Shown here: positions 1 to 35,295 of the stretch, piece after piece
How the letters are laid out: each line of letters opens with the position of its first letter
Numbering within the stretch: the first letter of the stretch is position 1
Assembly: GCA_002633005.1 (NCBI GenBank)
Contig: NMRA01000179.1
Location: 18,333-82,332 of the forward strand
Reading direction: 5' to 3'
From: Phoronis australis
Lineage: Eukaryota > Phoronida > Phoronidae
Length of the DNA: 64,000 nucleotides
The notes under the pieces: model-generated
The model's input: only the letters and a program-made list of their open reading frames with translations
Told to the model about the DNA's origin: nothing
Databases searched by the model: none
Made by a program: the position numbers and the translations under genes

Positions 1-326
1 AATTTTAAGGCTTGTTCATTGCTGTGAAATAGTGTTTTGTCTTGATGTCAAGTTTGTCTCTCCTTGATAAGGTTCAGGAATGTCATTGCTGCCAAACTAG
101 GATATCATGGAAGCAAACTTGTTCTTAAGTAATCCAGTGTCGCTTTTAAGTGATGAGAGTGATGAGAATTTGTAGCCAAAGTGCTGAAGTGAAAATCATT
201 GACCAAACTCATAAACTGCTGCCACAGGTGAAGCTCTACAGGTTTCACTTTTCTCTGGTGAAATGAACGCATGAAGTGCCAGGTAAATTACAGGTGAGAG
301 TGATAATACTCAAGGATACCATAATA
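1..326. other. no gene recognised
   Basis: I see no convincing exon, RNA gene or repeat here. It is ordinary AT-rich intergenic or intronic sequence. Confidence 0.5.
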
Positions 327-473
327 GGTGGATCCAGGGGGTCCGGACCCCCCTTTTTTCCCTTGATTTTAGAGATATCACATCAAGAATTTTCATATTG
401 TTGACCTGGACCCCCGTTTTTAAAAAATCTGTGATCTGACCTCCCCTTTTAAAAAATCCTGGATCTGCCCCTG
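327..473. mobile_element. short hAT-like MITE (GGATCCAGG/GGATCTG ends)
   Basis: About 147 bp with imperfect terminal inverted repeats. The left end reads GGTGGATCCAGGGGG and the right end reads AATCCTGGATCTGCCCC. The flanks are near-matching 8-bp direct repeats, CCATAATA and CCATATCA (6 of 8), as expected of a hAT-type target duplication. The ends resemble those of the larger elements at 32.9 kb and 40.3 kb. There is no coding capacity. The family call is inferred from ends and duplication length only. Confidence 0.5.
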
Positions 474-1437
474 CCATATCAAGGTTGCCATTCTTCCTGG
501 CACATCAACTACATTCAACAACTTTCTTAATTCTGCAGGTTTTATTTGAGTCCTGTGAAGTAAACACCAATCTTTACTTAATGAATTCTTAAGTACCAGA
601 TGTGTCGTGTAGATTGCAGGTGGAGCTGTGACTTGTACATGTGTGTTCTAATATTGATATTTAATCATATCAGTTACTATGAAAATTACTCACGGATGCC
701 ATTACCATATCAGATGTGGTCTGTAAGCCTAATACATTCCCAAGAAAAGCTAGAAGTGTGAGTGCATGCTTCAGTTCATACATGTTCCATCTAAAAAGCA
801 AGAGCAAATGTCTTGATTCGTAAACCAATTCTTATCTTCATGTCCTCCATGTTGTGTGTGAAGTTAAGTGAGCTTGCTACTCGAGATGGGCGAAATTGCG
901 TTATGGCTGCCAGCAACACAGTACAGTCATGTATGTCTTCCAAATTGTCTTTCAAGGCAATATCCCTAATCACGTTTGATAACTTCCCAAATCTGCAGGA
1001 CTGTAGACATTTTATCTAGTTTGTGCAAATTCCTGTGGTCCTTATTTGATTGACAGAGCCCATAGTTACTATTATGCCTTGGCACAGTAGCTGGAAGGAG
1101 GCACCCTGTCAACTGAAATCATGCGGTACTGTGCAGTCAAACTGCGTTAACTTGGACCCTCTCGGTATCTTTTCTGAATATTTAATGTCATCATTGATCG
1201 AATTGTATGTGCCATAGGACTTGTGGAATTTTACAGAAAGAGAAAGTGGTTTAAACCAATTAGTTCTCTCTAACGCAATCTGACTCTACTAACTCATTGA
1301 AATAAAGTATTAGTAGTTTTATATAATAATTGCAGTGCTGGTGTTTAAATTGTTGAAGAAATAAAATATGATTATAATTGCATTCTTATATTTCCTGACT
1401 TAATAGAAAATGGCCCACAACAAATTCCTTTAAAGGT
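474..1437. other. intergenic, nothing recognised
   Basis: Two overlapping open frames of about 60-68 codons lie on opposite strands at 791-1019. Neither resembles a family I know or is bounded by convincing splice sites with continuing coding sequence. I see nothing else. Confidence 0.4.
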
Positions 1438-1668
1438 ATACACGACTGTATCAGTAGTCAAGTGGATGGAAGAATGTTGGCATATTTTTATCAGTAACTG
1501 GAGCTGTTAGTACTCAAGAACATGTCGAGCCTCGCCGCTTTACCTAGCTCGAAGGATTTTGATGCACCAATAAAGGCAGTTAAGGAACACTGTAGTCCCC
1601 AGCCAATTGTTACTGCTGAAAGGTTCAAGTTTTATAACTGGAATCCTCACCCAGGTGAGACCATTTCA
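1438..1668 (+). pseudogene. Ty3/gypsy-type gag relic
   Basis: From 1522 the frame reads SLAALPSSKDFDAPIKAVK and then QPIVTAERFKFYNW, ending near PGETIS. This is the spacing of the gag region of metazoan Ty3/gypsy retrotransposons, in which an AERF(K/R)F motif is followed by GE(S/T)I. Upstream the similarity continues only in another frame with a stop, and no protease, reverse transcriptase or LTR is visible. It is a short dead fragment. Recognition is by motif memory, so the family call is moderate. Confidence 0.55.
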
Positions 1669-1858
1669 GTTTTATGTTGTCGCCCTAAAGAAGCCGTCAT
1701 CTGCTTATGGGTTTGGTGATTTTTTTGAATGACCCCCTCGGAAGTAAGTTAATATGAGGACTACACGGCGAACAAAAACACAAAAACGAAGTTATTCTCA
1801 GTCAAGGCATTTACATTTGTTATAGCATTTGAAACTGTGCTAGCTATAGAACTAGTTA

Positions 1859-2393
1859 AGGGCTGTTCCAGCAAAATCTGTGTGGGAGGGGGGGGAAGGC
1901 AACTGAAATAAAAATTTATGGGTGGTTGCGTTTGATTTAAATTCAAAATGGCTGGTGGTCGTACTTCAAAAAAATAAAAATTTACAGGTCGTTGTTGTTT
2001 CATTGGGCCATAAATGTTTGATGGTGGGTAATTTTAGTAAATTTTATAAACAATCCGCACAGAATCAAAAACTGAAACAAAAATGCAACTTGCAAAAAGC
2101 TCCGACTTTTTCACTCCCTCCGATCTCCTCGAATTTCTCGATGGCTAATAACCATATATAAGAAACATATGTTTTCTTAGTAATGAATGACGTTAGTGGT
2201 GATGGAGGAACAGATAAACTCAAGCGCCTGTGCAGTCAACCACAAGAACAAAAAAAAATTACGGGTGGTTGCATTTCAAACTTATAAAAAATTACGGGTG
2301 GTAGGCTGAACAAATAAATGAAAAATATGGGTGGTGGGTGCGAAAAAAAGGTGCCTTCCCCCCCCTCCCATACAGATTTTACTGGAACAGCCC
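1859..2393. mobile_element. TA-flanked MITE with GGGCTGTTCCAG ends, copy 1
   Basis: The element is 535 bp. Its left end reads AGGGCTGTTCCAGCAAAATC and its right end is the complement (GATTTTACTGGAACAGCCC). The TIRs extend about 37 bp through a G-rich or C-rich tract and are flanked by TA on both sides. The interior repeatedly carries a short block of the form AAAAATTAYGGGTGGT. There is no transposase frame. A second copy with the same ends lies at 50289-51133. TA duplication fits mariner/Tc1-like or similar non-autonomous elements (inference). Confidence 0.75.
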
Positions 2394-2879
2394 TAAGAGG
2401 AATACACCCAAATGCCTTCCCAGCTGCAATTGTTGCATTTTCTGTCATGTGATGTTCAAAAAGGTAGGTCAATTTCGATTTGACGTTGGTTGGATCATCA
2501 ACCTTTCTGAAAATAGTTTAAAGTAATACAACTGCAACAGTAAATAGCACTCAAAATACAATCGGGTACCCAAACGTAACATCTGGAACAAGACTTAATT
2601 ATAATGACAGTTCTGTCTCCGTTTTCAATTGCTAAATATATCGTCTGCAACTCGGGCGCCGATTCCTCAGTATAACTATACAATACCAAATGTTATTTAA
2701 GTACTTTCAGGAAATGTTAAGAGTTCAAAGCACAGTAAGAGTTACCATCGATTTCATCTTTGTTATCTCTTTTCAAGTAATAAATCGTTACATTAAAAAC
2801 TGTTTCTTTTACTAGAGAAAACTTGCAACCTGACGCGCAAGAACACATACATATAGGTTATGATACGTCATGTGAACAG
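2394..2879. other. intergenic, nothing recognised
   Basis: No exon, RNA gene or repeat could be supported here. Confidence 0.4.
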
Positions 2880-3340
2880 TCTGAGTGAAATAGAAATTAA
2901 TGTGGTCGGTGATACTGTCTTGGAAAAAATTTTACTTTATCATAATTGTACTTCCGATGTCATACTCGGATGGTTTCAATTCCGTATCAACCAGGGTACA
3001 AACTCTTACTTAATTAAAGAAAGTAGGTGTTAGTGAGTCGTCTTTGTGTTCTTTCTGTGAGTAACTATACACAAAGAAACAATACTACATTTTTATTTGG
3101 GAATGTTCACTTGCTCAGAATTTTTGGAGATGTTTAAAAACATGGATGGTAAAAATGAGTGTGATTTTCCTCTGCAGTTAAATATGTCTACCGCCTTGTT
3201 TGGAGATCCAGCCTGTAGATTGAAAGTTGTAAATTTAATTCTTTGCTTAGCGAAATTTCATTTAAATAGGCAGACTGCAACAGACTAAGCCCAATTTCCA
3301 GTCATTTTTACGGGAGGTATGTGATTACCACAGCCTGGAA
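2880..3340 (+). pseudogene. non-LTR retrotransposon (LINE) 3' end, relic A
   Basis: Read with two frameshifts and one stop, this gives WFQFRI followed by GTNSYL. Next comes a zinc-ribbon-like LCSFCE and then FIWECSLAQNFW, and finally VVNLILCLAKFHLNRQ. Order and spacing match the C-terminal region downstream of the reverse transcriptase in animal LINEs, the zf-RVT type (C-x2-C then H/I-x-x-WEC-x-FW). The same architecture occurs at 15.5-16.6 kb, so both are probably one LINE family. It is 5'-truncated and dead. Confidence 0.65.
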
Positions 3341-4726
3341 AAAATAATTTACAATTATAAATTGGCTCCTGGGAGATTCCAGGCAATGTGGTCTTCTTTG
3401 CCTAGCAACTAGCCTTTATAGGCTTTAATAATGTTTCTAATCTGTTTCATTTACTTTACTAAATTTCATTTTGGTGTACAACTATGAACTGGTTGATTGA
3501 ATTAATACATGTTTTAACTACAAAAAATATTCAAAACATTTGTCGAAAAAATTAAAGAAACTTAGGATGTCAAAGCGTATGGGATAAATACAATTAAAAC
3601 GTACCTCAATTGGCGTAAAGTAATATCCCACTCGACATTATTCAGCCTATAGACCGAGACTGAAGGAATAATACTTCGAGGGATAGTATTTCATCTACGC
3701 CACTCTGGGTACGTTTTGTGTATTTACTGCTGCAATGGAAAACATAAACCACACGCTTGACAATTCAAGGCTGAAACGTGTTTCTCTTGTGTCAGACCAA
3801 ATGTGCCATTTTAATTCCAGGTGTCCACAAAAATGCAAAGGAGCCGCTTATCTCGTCATTGAGGAACTGGAAGAGGACGGCGACTTTGGGTTGGTTAATA
3901 TGTGCACTAGTTATAAGATAACTATTGAGATAACTCTGATCATGGAAGTATGGGCGGCACAGCAGTGAAAAAGTGGGGAGGGGCTAAAGTCCCCTCTGCC
4001 CCACGGTGGGGCACCACCTATAGACTATGTGCAGCGTAGCACTGAAGTGAAGGGTTATAGCCCACCCAGCCCCCTATAGTGTGCTGCCCATAGGACGGTG
4101 TTCTAGTACTAAAGAAAGTAGACACCAGGGCGACTGTTTCTATAGTTTCATGGAATCAATTTAGTTCCGTAGCCGCCCTTCGTTTACACAAACTTCGTTA
4201 AAACACGACTAGACATCTTGTTTGTAAGCTTGATACTGGTACGCTTGTATATAGTTTCGGAACAGTCTCCTTGCTTCAGGTGTGCAGGTATGCATTAAAA
4301 CACGTAGAGACATAACTAACAAACAAATTAAAACACTAGCTACAGTACATTTCGAGGAATGTATGTTCTGAAGTCTACTGATACGGTTTTGAAAGGGTAC
4401 TCAGGAGAAATAATTCTTCTTGCAAGGGAAATTTTAACATCGTGGATTATAACAGTCTACAGGGTTGCAGTTAGTGATAGCCGAGAGTGATAGGCAGTCA
4501 TTGTTAGGTCAAAATTGGCATGTGAGCCATTAAAAACAATAATGTTATGGACTTGGAACAACATAGGACTCTGAATCACAAAGAAGAGAGATGCGATATA
4601 TGCTTAAACTAATGGTTGAGTATGACAGTCTTCCTATTATGGTGGTACTTGCTCTTGTTGTGTCACCATGTGTTTCATGTACACCAGCGCAATACAATGA
4701 TGTGGAATAACAATTTTGGGGTCGTG
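3341..4726. other. intergenic region with small inverted repeats
   Basis: At about 3599-3715 a ~30-bp arm containing GGCGTAAAGTAATATCCC is matched in inverted orientation by GGGATAGTATTTCATCTACGCC, forming a potential hairpin or small MITE. At about 4165-4240 there is sequence related to the inverted repeat in LARS1 intron 7 (18455-18637), sharing TTACACAAACTTCRTT and AAAACACGACTA. A 77-codon frame at 3735 is unrecognised. Confidence 0.4.
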
Positions 4727-4732
4727 TTTATT
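4727..4732 (-). promoter_or_regulatory. NUDCD2 polyadenylation signal
   Basis: AATAAA on the minus strand, about 100 nt beyond the NUDCD2 stop codon. It is the nearest canonical hexamer and so the likely 3' end signal. Confidence 0.6.
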
Positions 4733-4832
4733 TAGAGGGGTTATAACCCAGGAAGTAACCAGTAACTAGAACAGCTGAGGTGTCGTTTATGGCAGGATAT
4801 TACTATCCAGTTTCTTTCACCGACAACTGATG

Positions 4833-4907
4833 TTATGTTGGCAGCTGAGGACCACCACCAGAATAGTTTCCACTTATTTTGGCACCGCTAAAGTCAAAAC
4901 CAGGTTG
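4833..4907 (-). CDS. NUDCD2: NUDCD2 exon 4 (last)
   Basis: Follows CTTTTACAG. It encodes QPGFDFSGAKISGNYSGGGP and four more residues, then TAA. This is the conserved NUDCD2 C-terminal tail and confirms the gene is complete. Confidence 0.9.
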   Translation of the reverse strand, partial: QPGFDFSGAKISGNYSGGGPQLPT

Positions 4908-7900
4908 CTGTAAAAGATAATATGACAAGAATTAAACTTGAAATAGTCTCATCAAATGTTACGAGTGCTATAATTATACATGATGTCATATGATGAAATA
5001 TTAAGTAATTATTGACACAGTTTGGGATGTGAATCTAAAATGCTACAAACATTTGGGTGACTTGATGCTACACATCAATATCTTTTTCAATAAGAGCAAC
5101 GCGGAGCTTTAAAATGCACCCGTGACTGCACCGCAAATGGTGTGGTTCTAGGGTTGTTTCTAAAATATCTATTTGTTGGTGCAAAATACATCAAAGTTTT
5201 CTGAAATGGAAAGTTGCCGCGTTACTCTAATAAAAATCTTAAAAAATTTTATGAAAATCTGTCAAAGAACTCCAAAAACACAGAGGCAAAGGTATAAACA
5301 TAAAACTGACACTAGAGGCAGAAGATGGCAGACGATTTGATTCATTGTTGTTAGAGGACGGAAGAAAGAGGCGAAATATAACCAGTAAGACCATTTGCGG
5401 TTTTCTTTTCGAAGGAATTTGATTAGGTTAGTACTACTTACACACTGAATAAAAATTTTTCTCTCATTCCTTCTGCGTATATCCATTTCACTAAGTGGTG
5501 AAGAGCTCTCTGGTAGAACTTCAGCTCTGAGTATTGGCTAATCATGACAGTCCAAGTGAATATTTTCTTGCTCTAGTATCACTCTCATCATTCAGTAGGA
5601 ATTGAGAGACATGCACCCAGTAACTGAACAGAAGAAGTCAAATGTCACAAGGGCTGGGCAGTCTTGTGACATTTAATGCATTCGTTGACCGGTAATTCTC
5701 AGCTTGCTCTTTGTGTCAAGACAAATAAACTCCTACCAGAGCATTTTTGAGACCAACTTTACAAACTGAGGTAAGTGGCCTATTTTTTATTTTAAATTGA
5801 TTTTTTTATACAGATTAAAAATGTAGTTTGAACAGCTTCTGTCCGATTCAGGCGAGAAGGGAAAGCCTAAGATTCACGCAAAGTCAACAATGTATTGCCT
5901 AACCTCCAGTTGAAATCTCTGCAAAGTCAGCTTCTGCTCCATTTGATGGTAAGTGTGTGGATCAGCAATGTACTGGTCCTTCAACAGAGAGCGCCAGCAG
6001 TGTTCAGCACCACCTAGAGACTTGGCTAGGACTATACGTATCATCTTCCTATCCTCTAAAGTGAGAAAGTGGCATGAACAGATTAACACACCTAAAAACA
6101 CTAGTGAAGAATAACAGTTAGTTTTACCGGAACTTTCTAACAGTATGCCCACTTGCCCAAGAACCAAGTACATGAACGACAATTCAGAAAAGTTTTCCAG
6201 TTTTATCCCTACTTATTATGCTTTGTAAGAGACATAATGAAGAATATTATGCTTGCATAACATATACAATATTTTAAGAGACTACGTACACCTAATTCTT
6301 TGCTCTTACCTTTGAGCAAGATTGCCAGCAAGTGAAAAACACCCATTTACCAAACATATGCTAGCAACTGTTTCCATAATGATCAAAGGATATATTTGGG
6401 AAACCACAGCCAGACCAAAAAGTGTAATTCTCCACCCTGCAGCTTACGACCAGTTCTTCCCAGCATACACATGGGTTTTTATGGACATGTATACATTTTA
6501 GTACGAAATGACACAAGTAATCCCTAAACATATCAGTTCACCGTCATGGTGGCAAAAATTCTAATCACAAACTGGCTTAGAACTCTAGGTTTATGAGGAA
6601 AGGCTACTCAGAATTCAGTTTCTGCCAAGCAGCAATGATGAGGTATTACGGTACCGTGCCAGGTTTGCACTCTGCTCCATCTCAGATGATCCAGTTTTAG
6701 TTAAAATGTATAACAGACTTTGGAAACTTGAATGAAACCTACCAAGTGTCCACACGACATCATCAGGGTGAATGGGTTCAACGAAGTCACCCTGTAAAAA
6801 TGAATTACTATTTAACCAAAGGGCAAATATAAGAATCACAGCAACAGACACCAACAACTCATTTGCAAATGTGCATCAAACTCTGCTTGATGGTCACATT
6901 CCATAACAGAAGCCGTAAGTAAGTTTTGACTTAGACCACTTATCCCAATAAAACTGGACAATCTCAATTTGTTTCTCACATACTCAAAGTAGTTTCTGTG
7001 TACAGAAAGGACTGACAGAGTTTGTTATTGCTTGAGACCATGCTCAATGGATATTTAGTTGAATGACACCCTGTGACAAAGCCACCTGTTGAGCTGGGTC
7101 TAGGGCAATTATGAAATGCCTGTTCTTTCCTAGACAAGAAATCACCTCTACTTTAAGTAACGGTTTTTGGATAATAATAATGAAAAGTGATCTTAATCAA
7201 AAGATTTTTTGTTGGAAGGTAGCGTTAAACAATCCTATTTTCAAACACACCAACATATAAGTTGCTGACTTCACGTAACATTTAAGCAGGTTGTGTTGGC
7301 TTGCAGATGGGTACTGTTTCCATATATTTGACTTGGAACTTCCAGGTACACACAAACTTTTGGATAGCTTCCTACGGAAGCCACTCAGACTTCATGACTG
7401 CGACTAGCACTCAGTGACGTCGGACCGTCCACAGGATTCAAACAGTTTCTAGATCTCCGTAAAACTTAACTGTTTAGGTGAGAGTCTACTCAGACGGCTG
7501 ACCTGTCTACCAATCACAAATATATCTGATGATGTATTGATTCACTAAACATAGCTGATTGTTGACACCAATGAATAATGATGAAGAAGACAATGCATCA
7601 TATACTTGGAGTTTGCAGGGACAGTGTAATACTAGCCCAATATAGCTGTCCTTGGTATGGAGAATAAGTTTCATTAATTGAATAACAGGGTCGTTATATT
7701 TGACCAGTGCCGGACAACGTTGTCAAGTTGAGTCAATAGGTCACTGATAGTCCCTGGTACTGGAAGTGGTAAGCTTAAACTTCAATTTACCCTATGCATT
7801 CAATCAAAATCCCCAGGTGTTGTATTGATGGATTTTGAGTGCGATGGCACCCCCAACCAGTGGAAGAGATCATTTGGCAGCTGGCATACAATTTATATAC

Positions 7901-9060
7901 AGAGCACCATTCCCCATAGGCAATGACCATCGCCTCTGTTGGCCCGAACCAGAGGCGATGCAGAGGCTATAGGCGCTCTGTACACCGGAAGCTTTTCGGC
8001 GAATTATGCCTCGCACCGACTAAACCATCAAAGTTACGTTGTTATAAATACCTTTTGCACATAGAGGAACACCTTAGGAGGTTGTCAATGTGTTTAATTC
8101 TTTCCAACTCGAACAAATACTCCCGTTATGAAACTTTTTCTTCGAGCAGTCCCTATTTCAGTTCCCCAATATTTTCATTTTTTTAACCAGGCCGAAGGTC
8201 AGAAGTTGCGGACCTACCGGCGAACTTTGAAAGCTGAAGTTCCCGCTTTTCGCGTACGTGCTGCCGGGAACCAGCCGTGCATTTGCCGTGTTGTTAAACA
8301 TTAAAATGTCAAATATGTGCACAAAGACTATTAAATGTCATATCAACAGCATTTATTTTTATCAAATACAAACAATAATTCATTGAAATACAATCAAGTT
8401 TCAAGTAACGCCAATTAAAGACAAGTATAAGTGGTGGCATTTTGGAAACGAACATTTGAGTGACCAGACCGCAATGGCTCACCTTTGGCCTTGAGGTCAT
8501 GAAGTCACATCACCTAGCGAGCGCGGTAAAAATTGGAGCGTGCGCAGTATAAAAATGGTGAGTTCACGATTTTGGGAACTGAAATAGGGACTGCTCGAAG
8601 AAAAAGTTTGATAATGGGAGTATTTGTTCGAGTTGGAAGGAATTAAACACATCGACAACCTCCTCAGGTGTTCCTCTATGCGCAAAAGGTATTTATAACA
8701 ATGTGACTTTGATGGTTTAGTCGGTGCGAGGCATAATTTGCCGAAAGGCTTCCGGCGTACAGAGCGCCTATAGCCTCTGCATCGCATCTGGTTCGGGCCA
8801 ACAGAGGCGATGGTCATTGCCTACATTCCCCATAGAGTACGGTCAGATGTATTCCACAGGTAACTTGCCTCAATCACTGTTTTTCCTTTCACTACAACTT
8901 TTATGCTCTTCGTCATAAATGAGCAATTTATTTCCTTAGCACGGGTATTTTCTGGAACATCAATCTCCAGATACAGTTCATCAACAGTCTGATACCAGCG
9001 ACCCCAGTCCGTTTTACAAGCAACTATTCCACTTCTTTCATCAAAGTGTGACATTTTCAC
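4833..9060 (-). CDS. NUDCD2: NudC domain-containing protein 2 (complete, 4 exons)
   Basis: A CS-domain (p23-like) co-chaperone of the NudC family, known to work with Hsp90 and to stabilise dynein-pathway proteins such as LIS1. Four exons splice in frame: 9060-8869, 6791-6743, 6055-5904 and 4907-4833 (192, 49, 152 and 75 nt). Together they encode 155 residues plus stop; the human protein has 157. The first exon gives HFDERSGIVACKTDWGRWYQ. The CS core follows and ends with VVWTLEDRKMIRIVLAK across exons 2/3. The C-terminus has QKLTLQRFQLE and then QPGFDFSGAKISGNY. Every piece aligns in order with the vertebrate protein. Start: ATG at 9060, with a second in-frame ATG two codons later that could be used instead. 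The gene is divergent from LARS1 (2.16 kb between start codons). Intron 1 uses a GC donor and holds a foldback element. The gene looks intact. Confidence 0.93.
5091..5234. repeat. short TIR element in NUDCD2 intron 3
   Basis: About 145 bp bounded by ATAAGAGCAACGCGG and its near-complement CCGCGTTACTCTAAT. It is non-coding and MITE-like; family unknown. Confidence 0.4.
5904..6055 (-). CDS. NUDCD2: NUDCD2 exon 3
   Basis: Starts after CACTTTAG and completes WTLEDRKM. It encodes the last CS strand and the helical region up to QRFQLE, then a GTTAGG donor, phase 0. Confidence 0.92.
6743..6791 (-). CDS. NUDCD2: NUDCD2 exon 2
   Basis: A 49-nt exon encoding GDFVEPIHPDDVVWTL plus one base, between TTTTTACAG and GTAGGT. 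It supplies the WTLED motif of the CS domain, whose ED comes from exon 3. Confidence 0.88.
7919..8821. mobile_element. foldback element in NUDCD2 intron 1
   Basis: A 903-bp foldback. The left arm (about 7919-8175) and the right arm (about 8568-8821) are inverted copies roughly 250 bp long at high identity. They start and end GGCAATGACC/GGTCATTGCC. An 11-bp direct repeat, CATTCCCCATA, flanks it at 7908-7918 and 8824-8834, the right copy offset by two bases. It sits about 30-50 nt downstream of the exon 1 GC donor. Open frames in the arms are mirror images of each other and are not genes. A diverged, partly deleted relative lies at 42990-43310, and a short fragment lies at 9928-9952. Confidence 0.8.
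8869..9060 (-). CDS. NUDCD2: NUDCD2 exon 1
   Basis: Codons 1-64: the N-terminus and first strands of the CS fold, ending KGKTVIE. The exon ends GAG followed by GCAAGT, a GC donor. A nearby GT (4 nt downstream) would shift the frame into a stop when joined to exon 2, so the GC site is the one that preserves the protein. Confidence 0.9.
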
Positions 9061-11221
9061 ATTGCTTTTCCAATTTTTCCCATTAGCCTGACTCTAACAC
9101 TCCAATCACTGTCACTGAACACTCTAACTGGTAACCAGCTTAACCTGCACAAAGTCTAAAGGTTGTAGTGTATCTAGTTCACAACTTCACAGACACAGTC
9201 TTGACTTCAATTGTCCAAACAGTGTTGTTGGTCTTGTTCACTTGTTGATTGTTCCAATGACATGTGCCGTGTTCCACTATTGATTATTTACGCTCACACT
9301 GTCTGTCAGTTATGGCATGCAGGTAAAAAACAGCACAGAGTTTCCATTAAGCGCAAAAAAAAACAAAACGAAGCACACACTTCTGTCGTCTGTCGAGGTA
9401 ACAAAATCGGAGAAATGAACTGATACCTATTTACGGTTAACGTTGCTAGGGTTTACGTCGAATGCATTTATAAATATTTCTATTTTAAGAATGCTATTAT
9501 TGCTGCCATTGGAAATCAAATCCTTGTGCTCCGGCATGATCTTTCATTATTTAAAAGTTTCACAACAACACAGGTGTCGCAAATTTTCACCCGCTTTCTT
9601 CAATACTTCCGGTTGCACACGCTTTCGTCAGCTGGTGAGTTTATCAGTTTATCAACTCTTTACAACATGAATGCTAAGGCACATGTTTTTAGTTGATGAA
9701 TATTGGATGCTTGAAGACATCACAAGGTTCTTACATCTCTGTCATCGTTGCTTGTAATATTTACTTAGAACCCAGCCACCACGACTGTCTAGTAGGTGAC
9801 CGTGACTGACCGGGTGCTTGTCAGATCGGCAGGTGATGTGGATTGTGACGTGTGTCGACAGTGACTACCGTCCTACTAGTACTGGCTCCGACAGTAGGAT
9901 GGTGGAGCTCCTATAGGCATTTCATACGCCGGAAGCTTTTCGGCGAGCTTCATTGTCTCTGCTGTGGAGCCAGTGCCAGCTGGTCACTGTCTAGTGACAA
10001 TAGTGTCTGCTGACCAATTACTGTGAGCAGTCGGTGTTTTTGTTTACAAGCAGGTTTTCAAATCGGGAGAAATTTGCTGTATCTAGATAATGTCAATATA
10101 TCAGGGGAATTTTAGTGGCTTGAGGATGTATAAATTTCCTGGTCAGGAAAATGCATTTACATTTATTGACTTGAAATTTTGTTATTGTCTGAAGAATTGT
10201 TTGGAAGCTCTGCCTGGGAGGTTTATTGTTCTTTGGTTTAATTGTACAATGTTGTTTGTTGTCTACTAGTAGCTGATTGACATAATAGTCAAGTTATTGC
10301 TAGCAGGACCTGAAATGAAGCGATTAGTCAGTCAAAATGAATCGACCTGGTCCACCCTGGTCAATTTTTAATTCCCACAGTCAGGACTAGCAATTTTTCG
10401 CACTCTACTAAATGATGTCAACCTTGAATTTCCCTGATTGAATACTTCATTATTGTTCACCATAAATCTTTAAAATCGTATCAGCCTCTTCACGGGTCAA
10501 TACTTTTAAAAGCATAAAGTCAACATGCCAAATTTGGCAAATGCAATCTGGAAAAACTCCCGATTGCCAAGTGATAACTTAGGTCGCCAAAATATGAAAA
10601 TTCCAGTCCTGGAGGAGAGGGTTGTAACCCAGTACCACAGGAGAGGGTTGTGACAATCGTGGCCCCCAAAAACGATACATAGTTTGCAAGGGTCAAAAAT
10701 AAAATAAACAAAGTATGTCAACTAAATGTTTGCTGGTTCACCCCATAATATTTCTTATCATCTGTTTTCGTTTGTAACTCAAGTGATGAGCAATTGGCCA
10801 TTTTCAAACCCCTTAACTCTGAAGTGCATTCTTGAGTCGATGATTGTTTCCATCTTCTTGTTTGTAACAGAAATACTAGTAGAATTCTAACAAACTAAGA
10901 AATATTATAGTCCTAGCGATTTCACACAAATAAAATGCAAATTCAATTCCATTTATTAGACAGCTAAACATGGTTTTAATAGATGAATCTCGTTCATAAT
11001 AATGAAAGTGGAAAATCGAACATTTCTGTTGGTGTATTACTCTATTTAAGAATGACCAAAATGAAATGTGCTGGGAATGAAACTGAAAGTGATAACATGA
11101 AACTGAAAGCAAGTGTGAGGTGCTTCTGTGAATATTGAAGGTGAGCATTGAGATGCATACAATGACTCATGACTTGTTGTCTCTTTCACTTTCTTTACTG
11201 CTTTCTACTTTAGGCTGAAAA
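9061..11221. other. divergent intergenic region between NUDCD2 and LARS1
   Basis: No protein-coding exon was recognised. It holds the presumed promoters of both genes. At 9766-10030 there is a patch of interleaved inverted repeats (CAGTGACTACCGTCCTACTAG and related words) with a fragment of the foldback element (GCCGGAAGCTTTTCGGCG, 9933-9950). A frame at 10506-10721 on the minus strand is unrecognised. Confidence 0.45.
9605..9634 (+). promoter_or_regulatory. candidate LARS1 promoter / non-coding first exon end
   Basis: ACTTCCGG (an ETS-factor core) at 9605-9612 is followed 22 nt later by a good donor, GCTG|GTGAGT at 9634/9635. The LARS1 start codon at 11222 is preceded by ACTTTAG, a plausible acceptor at 11213. 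This suggests a 5'-untranslated exon ending here and spliced to the coding exon. The interpretation is inference; no transcript evidence is available. Confidence 0.3.

Positions 11222-35295
<24,074 letters not shown>

Noticed and set aside
8497-8817. 106-codon minus-strand frame similar to the 87-codon frame at 7923
   Set aside because: The similarity is due to the inverted arms of the foldback element.
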